64,000 nucleotides of DNA from Taylorella equigenitalis ATCC 35865 (GTDB taxonomy: Bacteria; Pseudomonadota; Gammaproteobacteria; Burkholderiales; Burkholderiaceae_B), in assembly GCF_000276685.1 (NCBI RefSeq), contig NC_018108.1, positions 124,001-188,000 of the forward strand. Direction: 5' to 3'. Of the stretch, positions 15,903-23,101 are shown in pieces. Below the pieces are notes generated by a model. The model was given only the letters and a program-made list of their open reading frames with translations. It did no database searches and was not told the DNA's origin. The translations under genes and the position numbers were made by a program. How positions within the stretch are numbered: position 1 is the first letter of the stretch; every line of letters starts with the position of its first letter.

Positions 15903-16534
15903 TACCAAAATTAGTGATAATTTTTTACTTTGTTGCCTTTATGGTTCTAAAAGCCGATGCTAAGGCACCTGAAGCGGATTATCCTAAGGAAATTTTATTT
16001 GCGACTTGTCTAGCCTCACAAAATCTTAATGTTTATAAAGAGCAAGGAGAGATTTGGTTAAATGATTTGCGAAGCTCCTATCAAAAAAATCCTAAAAACT
16101 TTGATCAACTATTCAAGAATTCTGTAGAGTCAATATCTTCATTGCCAATTCCATATTTTTCCGTAACAAAAAACAGATATCAGGAACCCGATCGCTTTTA
16201 TACAAACCCTCTTTTCGTCTGCCATAGATATGTGGATTTGATTGCGGATGAAAGGTCTAAGAATTTTTCTATGAATGAACTTTTGTTTAAGGGTATAGAA
16301 ACGTTTTACGAAAAAAACATTATTTTTGTAAATTGTATGAGTGAATTAACTAATAATTCTTTTGGTGGTTTAGATTTTATAGAAGGTACAGAAGCCGAAA
16401 TCAAGTTAAGTAGAGAGTTCAAGGATGCATTGCCACTTATACAAGATTTAATCAAAAAAGATAACTCTGATTTGAAATCGGTACCTGCGAAATACTGCTA
16501 CCATTTTCAGCAAAGGCAAAGTAGACAAAGATGA
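15884..16534 (+). CDS. Secreted Tai4-like immunity protein, tandem array member 1
   Basis: A 216-residue protein with signal peptide (LVIIFYFVAFMVLKADA). Two related halves can be seen: KEILFATCLASQNLNVYKEQ followed by a Cys at PLFVCHRYVD, and then NIIFVNCMSELTNNSFGG with a Cys at KYCYHFQQ. The pattern acidic-[hydrophobic]-C-hx-SQ then a distant Cys matches the Tai4 fold, here apparently duplicated. It overlaps the Tae4-like gene before it and should be its cognate shield. It overlaps the next gene by four bases. Confidence 0.7.
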   Translation: MDIKRLVPKLVIIFYFVAFMVLKADAKAPEADYPKEILFATCLASQNLNVYKEQGEIWLNDLRSSYQKNPKNFDQLFKNSVESISSLPIPYFSVTKNRYQEPDRFYTNPLFVCHRYVDLIADERSKNFSMNELLFKGIETFYEKNIIFVNCMSELTNNSFGGLDFIEGTEAEIKLSREFKDALPLIQDLIKKDNSDLKSVPAKYCYHFQQRQSRQR

Positions 16535-17169
16535 AATTAATAAATTCTCTCTTGATTTACATAAGTATGATTAGTTGTACTTCAGTAAATGCAAAATACT
16601 TTATAGACAATATAGAGCAGGTTGAGGAGGAAATGGCCTTTGCAATTTGTCTTGAAAATCAACCCCATCCATATCTAGCAAACCAGGGCAATGAATGGCG
16701 TAAAAAACTAATTTCCAGAACGTCAGGACTGCTCGATTCTTCTGAGTTTTATGATTTTAAAATTCTTTATTTTCTATGGAATTTCCCTCAGCTTTTTGAT
16801 GAGGATAGAATTAGTAAAAAATATTTTTCAAATGGACTTTTCTTTTGTAAGCGTGCTGTTGAGCAAAGAAAATATTTTGAAAAGTATGAAGACGATTCTC
16901 TAAAAAGTTTTTTACAAATTCAAAAAAAGGAAATGATTGAAGGTCTTTCATTCGAGTTTTGTTTGCAGTCATATTCAAACGAATATTTGTCAAACCTATC
17001 ACACTCCTATCAAGACAGAAATATTCAATTTGACAGCGACTTTGTAAATAAAATTAAAAACATTTCAATCCTTCAAAATACTGACTCCGAATCGCCCATT
17101 ATGACGTGCTATCAAAAAACTAAGGGTACTCAATTGCAGTCATTCATTAAGGAGTATTTCAGTGAATAA
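16531..17169 (+). CDS. Secreted Tai4-like protein, tandem array member 2
   Basis: A 212-residue protein with a possible lipoprotein-like or short signal peptide (LINSLLIYISMISCTSVNA). The first half has EEEMAFAICLENQPHPYLAN and GLFFCKRAVEQ; the second has EGLSFEFCLQSYSNEYLSN and PIMTCYQKTKG. This is the same two-module plan as the other members. The start ATG overlaps the previous stop (ATGA), and its own stop overlaps the next start by eight bases, so the four genes form one translationally linked operon. Sequence identity between members is low apart from the Cys signatures, suggesting different toxin specificities. Confidence 0.7.
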   Translation: MKLINSLLIYISMISCTSVNAKYFIDNIEQVEEEMAFAICLENQPHPYLANQGNEWRKKLISRTSGLLDSSEFYDFKILYFLWNFPQLFDEDRISKKYFSNGLFFCKRAVEQRKYFEKYEDDSLKSFLQIQKKEMIEGLSFEFCLQSYSNEYLSNLSHSYQDRNIQFDSDFVNKIKNISILQNTDSESPIMTCYQKTKGTQLQSFIKEYFSE

Positions 17170-17836
17170 GTATTTCTTTTTATTGATTTACATGTTTTCT
17201 AACAGTGCTTTTGCAAATGATTTAAACGTAAAAGAAGCTGCATTGATTTCATGTTTTTCGTTACAGCAACACCCACTTTTAGTGCAAAACGCCCTAGAGT
17301 GGGAGCAGGAATATAAAACAAATGATTGGTTTGATGAAAGCCAATACACAAAAATTTATAAATCTGTTTTAGAAATTGAAAAATCTCATCCAATGCATTT
17401 TCGCGAAAATACACAGAGTAACTGTGTTTCATGTTCTCAGAGTAGTCATATTGCTGAACCCATATATCACTGTTCTCTTGTATCAAACATGTTATCTAGA
17501 AATCCTCCGCCTCAAGAATATAAAAATATTAAATTTTCACCACTCACAAAAAAAGAAGCTATTGAAAACTTAATTGTAGAAAAATGCATTTCCCAGTCAG
17601 GAGATATTTTTTTTATCAGTCAGTCAAATAGTACATCTACTCGTATGTCAAATGATTTATCTGTATTGGATGAACATTTAGATTTTATAAATAATACGTT
17701 ATTGCCTAAAGTGAAAGACTTTGCCAGTGAAAATTTTAGAAATTATCATGATCTAAATGGTGTGCTTAAGTTTTGCTTCAAGTTGTCTGAAAAGCCTGAA
17801 ATACATTCGATATTGAAAAATAATTTTGAGGATTGA
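17162..17836 (+). CDS. Secreted Tai4-like protein, tandem array member 3
   Basis: A 224-residue protein starting at GTG 17162 inside the end of member 2. Signal peptide YFFLLIYMFSNSAFA. Module one: KEAALISCFSLQQHPLLVQN with PIYHCSLVSN; module two: NLIVEKCISQSGDIFFIS with LKFCFKLSEKP. It also has an extra CVSC motif (SNCVSCSQSS) near residue 88 not seen in the others, which could bind metal or form a further disulfide. No function beyond immunity is suggested. Confidence 0.7.
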   Translation: MNKYFFLLIYMFSNSAFANDLNVKEAALISCFSLQQHPLLVQNALEWEQEYKTNDWFDESQYTKIYKSVLEIEKSHPMHFRENTQSNCVSCSQSSHIAEPIYHCSLVSNMLSRNPPPQEYKNIKFSPLTKKEAIENLIVEKCISQSGDIFFISQSNSTSTRMSNDLSVLDEHLDFINNTLLPKVKDFASENFRNYHDLNGVLKFCFKLSEKPEIHSILKNNFED

Positions 17837-17837
17837 T

Positions 17838-18479
17838 ATGAACTTACTCTATAGTCAGATAACACTTTTTATAAGTAGTTTAATATTAATATCTCTTCCA
17901 TCATTCTCAAATGAAAATGTTGACAATCTAGAGGAAGAAATTGCATTTTTTTCTTGTCTTCAGATGCAGGATGACGATATTTACAAAACAATGGGGAATT
18001 CTTGGAAGAAGGATTTTCTAAAGGAAAATCCAGTACATGATATCAATAGACGGAATGTAGGTAAGGCTGTAAAGTCGCTTGTTTCATCATTGCCACTAAA
18101 AGAATATATGTACTTGAAGCCAGAGTCAGATGGCGTGCCTAAGATTAATCAAAATGTATTTTATCTATGTAAGCGAGTATCTTATAACTTAAATATAATG
18201 TCGCCCCCAATTTCTATGGATTATAAAAATTGGAAAATTGAGGAGTTTCCGATTATTAGCGATGAAGAAATGGGAGAAATTATAGCTTTCGAGGGATGTA
18301 TGGCTAAACTGGGGCATGAGTCGTTTATTAAAATGTCCAAACCCAAAATTTACACTGAACAAATTAAAAAGCTAGGCGACGAATTAAGAAAATTTGACTT
18401 AAAAGATAGTGACTTGGCTGTTCGTGAATGTTTTAATTTCTCGAAAAAAGGACGCATAAAATCATTTACGGGAAAATAA
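17838..18479 (+). CDS. Secreted Tai4-like protein, tandem array member 4
   Basis: A 213-residue protein from ATG 17838, one base after the previous stop; a TTG at 17826 is possible but would place charged residues before the signal peptide (ITLFISSLILISLPSFS). Module one: EEEIAFFSCLQMQDDDIYKT with FYLCKRVSYN; module two: EIIAFEGCMAKLGHESFIKM with VRECFNFSKKG. It ends the array. The consensus acidic-xx-C-hx in every module supports a repeated Tai4 fold. Confidence 0.7.
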   Translation: MNLLYSQITLFISSLILISLPSFSNENVDNLEEEIAFFSCLQMQDDDIYKTMGNSWKKDFLKENPVHDINRRNVGKAVKSLVSSLPLKEYMYLKPESDGVPKINQNVFYLCKRVSYNLNIMSPPISMDYKNWKIEEFPIISDEEMGEIIAFEGCMAKLGHESFIKMSKPKIYTEQIKKLGDELRKFDLKDSDLAVRECFNFSKKGRIKSFTGK

Positions 18480-18689
18480 GGCACTCATTAATTTTGCCTA
18501 AGATGTTGATGTTTATGCGTTTAAGTTGGGTACCCCATAAAAACCCAAGAAGACAGAAATTATACTGATATCAATTGTTACTTCGAAATTAACTGACTAA
18601 TAATCAAGCAAAACTCACCATTTCGCTCGAAACTTAGTCGAATATTCTACCTACTTTTGAGTAATATTTGAATATCACATAGTGTTTTT
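18480..18689. other. Intergenic, no gene seen
   Basis: About 210 bases after the immunity array with several stops in every frame. I see no terminator, tRNA or IS end here. Confidence 0.4.
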
Positions 18690-19056
18690 TAAGTTTAGGC
18701 ACTTCCGTGATTTGGAGAATTTGAGGAACGCTTCATAATCAAGTATCCTGAGTTGCTTGCGGATATAACTAAGGTTTTGAGTTCTCCTATCGGGTGATTG
18801 ACCAATGCTTCTAATATATTGCGAACTCTTGATTCAAAGTTTGGCGTGAAAATATGAAACTAGTGCTTACAAGCGGAAAGTTTCAAAGTCTACTGAAATC
18901 GATTTCATTGCCCGTAAGGGAGTTCATCAGTTATATATTCAATCAGCCCTAAATATGGATGCGGATTCAAAGCAAGTGCAAGAGCTTAGACCTTTGAGAG
19001 CTGTAAGAGATAATTTTTCAAAAGTAGTAATATCTAAATCATTGAACGTAGAATGA
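18690..19056 (+). pseudogene. Relic of a DUF4143 ATP-binding protein (C-terminal part)
   Basis: Fragments in shifting frames match the C-terminal nuclease-like half of the widespread AAA/DUF4143 proteins: KYPELLADITKVLSSPIG, then after stops KSTEIDFIARKGVHQLYIQ, QELRPLRAVRDNFSKVVIS and a stop at 19054-19056. The family pattern is EVDFIA..YIQVA, then ELRPLLAI.DN..K.V.S. The ATP-binding half is gone. It is a dead gene marking the edge between the accessory region and the conserved backbone. Confidence 0.65.
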
Positions 19057-19192
19057 GCAGGGGTAAAGGCTTGTCGCATACTGAACAAAGATACAAAAAT
19101 TTGAGAGAGAAAACATTTCTCCTAAGCAAGAAAATCACGTCGCTCCAAAAATACTTGAGGACAATGATTTATGTAGGGAATAGGGTGCCTGC

Positions 19193-19726
19193 GTGCAAGT
19201 AATTTACGAATGGCTAATTTGGGCCGTCGATAAAGTATGGCCATTGCCAATAATTTTCTATATCCTCTACGCATTTGCTCATGTTGTTCGTGTGCTGATT
19301 TTTAGAGCTTTAGGTGTCCGTAGTGTTTATGGCTATGGACTATCTATGATTTTTCATCCGCTATGGTGGATTATTCCAACAGTTTTGAATTTTATTATTG
19401 TTTTAATTGCCATGCTCTCATTAGAGGAATTCGTTTCGAGTTATGTAGGAAAGCATGGTGTCCAAACAGAAGCGTTTATTGTAAATCGTGAGAGTTCATC
19501 GATACTAGTGAATTACGAAGATACTTTACGAATCACATTGAGCTACAAGACTCATGATAAAGAAGATGTGACGGTAAGCTATTTAACTTCCAGCAATCCC
19601 TATTATCCGCCTACGGACTTCTCTAGTGAACCCAACAAAGGTGAAGTGGTTAACATCAAATATCTAAGACATAGACCTACTACTTTTGTTATTTTGAAAG
19701 ATGAGAATTCAAGTATAAGTGATTGA
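19193..19726 (+). CDS. Membrane protein with DUF3592-like C-terminal domain
   Basis: A 177-residue protein starting at GTG 19193. Two or three hydrophobic segments occupy residues 15-40 (IIFYILYAFAHVVRVLIF) and 52-78 (HPLWWIIPTVLNFIIVLIAM). A beta-rich soluble part follows (EAFIVNRESSSILVNYEDTL) and ends GEVVNIKYLRHRPTTFVI. This last motif resembles DUF3592-type domains, where a GD-x-VxVxYxPxxP segment ends the fold. The match is by eye and weak. Function unknown. It is convergent with secB. Confidence 0.55.
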   Translation: MQVIYEWLIWAVDKVWPLPIIFYILYAFAHVVRVLIFRALGVRSVYGYGLSMIFHPLWWIIPTVLNFIIVLIAMLSLEEFVSSYVGKHGVQTEAFIVNRESSSILVNYEDTLRITLSYKTHDKEDVTVSYLTSSNPYYPPTDFSSEPNKGEVVNIKYLRHRPTTFVILKDENSSISD

Positions 19727-19727
19727 T

Positions 19728-19758
19728 GAAAAAAAAAGGGGTCTCGAATAAGACCCCT
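19728..19758 (-). terminator. Rho-independent terminator of secB (likely bidirectional)
   Basis: AGGGGTCT at 19737-19744 pairs with AGACCCCT at 19751-19758 around CGAATA. On the minus strand the stem is followed by a run of T (the A-tract 19729-19737), so it ends the secB transcript. It lies in the 50-base gap between convergent genes. Confidence 0.85.
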
Positions 19759-19779
19759 ATAATGCATTTAATAGTAGTA

Positions 19780-20415
19780 TTAGTTTGGTGCTTGGCTACC
19801 TTGAGTTCCAGGAGTTGCTCCCGAAGCTCCAGCAGATTCACCTTGCTGTGCGGCTTGTTGTTTTTGAGCTTCTTGGATACGTGCTTGTAGATTTTGCTCG
19901 TATAAAGCTTGGAAGTTTATGTCAGCTAAATTAAGTTGTGGAAGACCTGTACGTGTAACCATATCAGCAAGATTTACGCGCAAGTAATTGAACAAGTTAG
20001 CAGGACATACGATACCAAGCAATTGATCGATTTCTTGAACTTCAAAACCAGTAATTTCAAATATACCAGCTTGAGTGCCTTCTAACATATAAAGCGTGTG
20101 TTGACCAATTTTTGCATGCACAGTAGCACGAACTAACGAATGGAAGAATCTGTCAGACAAAGGCTCTGCTCCGATATTTACTGAAATCTCGTATTGAGGA
20201 TTTTCTTCTGCCATAAAAATATGTGGAGCGTTAGGCATCTCAAGAGAGCTTTCTTTCAAATATGTTCTTTGTAGAGTAAATGATTTTTGCTGTTCTTGTG
20301 GTTTATCTTCGCCAATTTTACGGATAGAAGGTTCGCCACGAGATTGATCTGCAGATTCTGTAGAACCATTAGATTGTGCGTTTTCTTGATTTAAGTTTTT
20401 GTTTTCTTCTGACAT
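19780..20415 (-). CDS. secB: Protein-export chaperone SecB
   Basis: A 211-residue protein, longer than the usual 150-170. The SecB core runs from about residue 45 to 165: FTLQRTYLKESSLEMPNAPH, the beta-strand NPQYEISVNIGAEPLSD, AGIFEITGFEVQEIDQLLGI and CPANLFNYLRVNLADMVTRT. The extra length comes from a polar N-terminal tail and a Gln/Ala/Gly-rich C-terminal tail. SecB holds preproteins unfolded and passes them to SecA. It lies in the order grxC-gpsA-secB on the minus strand, with 63 bases between gpsA and secB. A strong terminator follows. Confidence 0.95.
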   Translation of the reverse strand: MSEENKNLNQENAQSNGSTESADQSRGEPSIRKIGEDKPQEQQKSFTLQRTYLKESSLEMPNAPHIFMAEENPQYEISVNIGAEPLSDRFFHSLVRATVHAKIGQHTLYMLEGTQAGIFEITGFEVQEIDQLLGIVCPANLFNYLRVNLADMVTRTGLPQLNLADINFQALYEQNLQARIQEAQKQQAAQQGESAGASGATPGTQGSQAPN

Positions 20416-20478
20416 AATGTCCTCAAGTTGAATTCAGTTTAATTTTCCAATTGTATTGTATATATATTACAAATAATA

Positions 20479-21486
20479 TTACTCAGATTTTGCGTCGCGA
20501 ATCAATAATTTGCGTACCGCATCGAGTGGTTGAACACCACCAAATAAAACATCGCAAACTGCCTCTGTAATTGGCAATGCTACTCCTAACTCATTAGCCT
20601 TAGATAAAGTAATTTGAGCACAACGTACACCCTCTGCCGTAAGCCCAGAACTCAGGATATCCTCTAAACTTCGCCCCGATGCAATGGCTAGACCAACTTG
20701 CCGATTTCTTGATAAATCACCTGTAGCAGTTAGTACTAAATCGCCCATACCAGTGAGACCATAAAACGTCGAATGCAAAGCCCCCATGGCTACGCCTAAT
20801 CGTGACATTTCAGTTAAACCACGTGTAATCAATGCCGCACGAGCATTAAGCCCAAGCCCAAGTCCATCACTTATACCACATGCAATAGCAATAATATTCT
20901 TAAGTGCCCCGCCGACCTCTACGCCAACAACATCAGAACTGCCATACACGCGACATGACCCGTTATGCAAAACATTTGTAGCGATTTCAATGACCATATC
21001 ACTAGCAGTCGCAACAGTAAGAGCAACGGGTAACCCTTGAATTACTTCCTTTGCAAATGACGGTCCAGAAAGAACACCAACTTCAGTAAAACCGCTTTCC
21101 TTAGCAATAATCTCATGAGGCAACAATCCTGTATCCGATTCAAATCCCTTACATGTCCATACTATGGGGATATCTGCAGGCAACCACTTACTCCATTGGA
21201 TTACACCATCTCTCATGCCCGCAACTGGCAATGCTAATATGACTAAAAATCCATCAGCATCACCAGTTAAAAAATCCTTAGCTTCTTCGAAAGAACAGGT
21301 ACCTCGTACCCTATCCTGAATAGGAAATTCTGACAAATAACTAGGGTTGTGATGTGTGGAATTTATTGCTTCTACTTGCTTACAGTCACGTGACCATAGA
21401 AGAACTTCGCCCTTTAAGCTAGCTAATGTAGCCAAGGCTGTACCCCAACTACCAGCTCCTATGACCAAAGTCCTGTAAGTGAACAT
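20479..21486 (-). CDS. gpsA: NAD(P)-dependent glycerol-3-phosphate dehydrogenase
   Basis: A 335-residue protein that reduces dihydroxyacetone phosphate to sn-glycerol 3-phosphate for phospholipid synthesis. The N-terminal Rossmann motif is VIGAGSWGTALATLAS, followed by LSGPSFAKEV, GVEVGGALKNIIAIACGI with the catalytic Lys, and GLTGMGDLVLTATG. The start is ATG 21486 (MFTYRTLVIGAGSWG), which puts the nucleotide loop at the normal distance; the frame is open further upstream into grxC, but that part reads as low-complexity shadow. It lies 4 bases after the grxC stop. Confidence 0.95.
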   Translation of the reverse strand: MFTYRTLVIGAGSWGTALATLASLKGEVLLWSRDCKQVEAINSTHHNPSYLSEFPIQDRVRGTCSFEEAKDFLTGDADGFLVILALPVAGMRDGVIQWSKWLPADIPIVWTCKGFESDTGLLPHEIIAKESGFTEVGVLSGPSFAKEVIQGLPVALTVATASDMVIEIATNVLHNGSCRVYGSSDVVGVEVGGALKNIIAIACGISDGLGLGLNARAALITRGLTEMSRLGVAMGALHSTFYGLTGMGDLVLTATGDLSRNRQVGLAIASGRSLEDILSSGLTAEGVRCAQITLSKANELGVALPITEAVCDVLFGGVQPLDAVRKLLIRDAKSE

Positions 21487-21490
21487 AAAT

Positions 21491-21844
21491 CTAGTTAGAG
21501 TTGCTGTTTTCGGTTTCGTCTGAACCTTTACCGCCACAAGCACCACAACAACCGCCCTCACCAGTGCAGCCACCTTTTGTGCTTTCCGCTGATAACTTAG
21601 AATCTAGACCGCCCTCGGCGTTAAGTTTCACTAAATCGTCGCAACCTCCGATATGTTCGTCATTAATAAAAATTTGAGGTACGGTTGTACGACCGCCAGA
21701 ACGAGAAACCATTTCAGCTTTAGCTGAGGGGTCAGATTCTACATTAATTTTTTCAATATCGGTAACGCCTTTCTCGCGTAACAACTTATCCGCCTTCATA
21801 CAGTAAGGACAAGTTGGTTTGTAGTACATCGTGATATTAGCCAT
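21491..21844 (-). CDS. grxC: Glutaredoxin 3 with Cys-rich C-terminal tail
   Basis: The first 85 residues are a standard glutaredoxin: YKPTCPYCMKADKLL with the CPYC active site, TTVPQIFINDEHIGGCDDL with the cis-Pro and glutathione-binding GG. It reduces disulfides using glutathione. The last 32 residues are unusual: a stretch with six Cys among Gly and Glu (GGCTGEGGCCGACGGKG) and then a polar end. Most GrxC proteins stop near residue 85. The tail could bind a metal or an iron-sulfur cluster, or act as a redox relay. Placed between rhodanese and gpsA as in related betaproteobacteria. Confidence 0.92.
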   Translation of the reverse strand: MANITMYYKPTCPYCMKADKLLREKGVTDIEKINVESDPSAKAEMVSRSGGRTTVPQIFINDEHIGGCDDLVKLNAEGGLDSKLSAESTKGGCTGEGGCCGACGGKGSDETENSNSN

Positions 21845-21846
21845 AG

Positions 21847-22263
21847 CTACTCCTTCGATTTTTTCTTTGATTTAAGTGGCAGACCCTCATTTTTCCATGC
21901 GGTCAATCCATCTTTTAAAGTATACACATTTTCAATATTAAGTTTTTTCAATATGCCTGCAGCTTCCTGAGCAGTACGACCTGTATCACATACTAGAATA
22001 AGTGGTTTTTTTGGCAATGTACTCGCTTTGGATTCGAGTGTTGATTTAGGGAAATTTTTAGATTGAGCAATATGACTTTCTTGAAAAGCCTCTGGTGCTC
22101 TAATGTCTATAAATTGTGCGTGCTCAGTGTTACTTAATCGAACTGCCTCTTGAGGTGTAAGTGAGCTTAGACCGCCCTTACGTGAACTTAGTAGGAGCAG
22201 TATGCCAGAACCTATTGCTGCTAAGAGAAACAAATAGTTATTGTTATGTAAAAGAAAATCCAC
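21847..22263 (-). CDS. Membrane-anchored rhodanese-like protein
   Basis: A 138-residue protein with an N-terminal membrane anchor (YLFLLAAIGSGILLLLSS) and a single rhodanese domain. The domain shows AQFIDIRAPEAFQESHI and the active-site loop LVCDTGRTAQEAAGIL, with Cys in CDTGRTA where a sulfur-carrying Cys is expected, and ENVYTLKDGLTAWKNEGLP. It probably transfers sulfane sulfur or handles thiols at the membrane. It ends 2 bases before grxC. Divergent from gpmA, so the 90-base gap 22264-22354 should contain both promoters. Confidence 0.85.
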   Translation of the reverse strand: MDFLLHNNNYLFLLAAIGSGILLLLSSRKGGLSSLTPQEAVRLSNTEHAQFIDIRAPEAFQESHIAQSKNFPKSTLESKASTLPKKPLILVCDTGRTAQEAAGILKKLNIENVYTLKDGLTAWKNEGLPLKSKKKSKE

Positions 22264-22354
22264 TTAAAAATACCTTGAATTCATTGAATAATTTAGCCAT
22301 AAATTATAACAAGTTAAAATAGTCAAACATTTGTGAAAACTTTATAGGCGACTT

Positions 22355-23101
22355 ATGTATAAACTTGTTTTGATGCGTCATGGCGAGAGTCAATGGAATC
22401 TTGAAAATCGTTTTACCGGTTGGGCTGATGTAGACCTTACAGATACGGGTCGCAAACAAGCAAAGGAAGCGGGGGCATTATTAAAAGAGCAGGGATTTGA
22501 CTTTGACATTGCCTACACTTCAGTATTAAAGCGTGCCATTAGAACACTTTGGATCGCATTAGATGAGATGGATCGTATGCATCTACCTGTTATGAAGTCA
22601 TGGCGTTTAAATGAGCGTCATTACGGTAATCTTCAAGGATTAAATAAATCCGAGACAGCTCAAAAATTTGGAGATGAGCAGGTTTTGATATGGCGTCGTG
22701 CCTATGCTATTGCTCCAGATCCAATTTCTAATGATGATGAAAGACATCCTCGATTCGATGCTCGATATAAAGATTTAGATCAGAGTGAGCTTCCAAGCAC
22801 CGAATGCCTAAAAGATACTGTTGCTCGTGTTATTCCTTTGTGGGAGGAGCAAATCTCAAAAGATATCAAAGAAGGTAAGCGAGTTCTTATTACCGCACAT
22901 GGAAATAGCTTGCGTGCATTAATTAAGCATTTGGATCAAATTAGCGACGATGATATTGTGTCTTTAAACATACCAACTGGACAACCTCTTGTTTACGAGC
23001 TTGATGAGAATTTAAAACCAATTAAGCATTACTATATTGGCGATCAGGAAGCGATTGCTAAAGCGGTTGCTGCCGTAGCTGCTCAAGGAAAGGCTAAGTA
23101 A
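22355..23101 (+). CDS. gpmA: 2,3-bisphosphoglycerate-dependent phosphoglycerate mutase
   Basis: A 248-residue glycolytic enzyme interconverting 3- and 2-phosphoglycerate. The phosphohistidine motif [12 protein letters not shown] lies near residue 5, followed by [34 protein letters not shown], and the second catalytic His in [16 protein letters not shown]. Length is the family norm. It overlaps the next gene by one base (TAATG), suggesting coupling with the EnvC-type and CtpA-type genes that follow. Confidence 0.96.
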   Translation: MYKLVLMRHGESQWNLENRFTGWADVDLTDTGRKQAKEAGALLKEQGFDFDIAYTSVLKRAIRTLWIALDEMDRMHLPVMKSWRLNERHYGNLQGLNKSETAQKFGDEQVLIWRRAYAIAPDPISNDDERHPRFDARYKDLDQSELPSTECLKDTVARVIPLWEEQISKDIKEGKRVLITAHGNSLRALIKHLDQISDDDIVSLNIPTGQPLVYELDENLKPIKHYYIGDQEAIAKAVAAVAAQGKAK

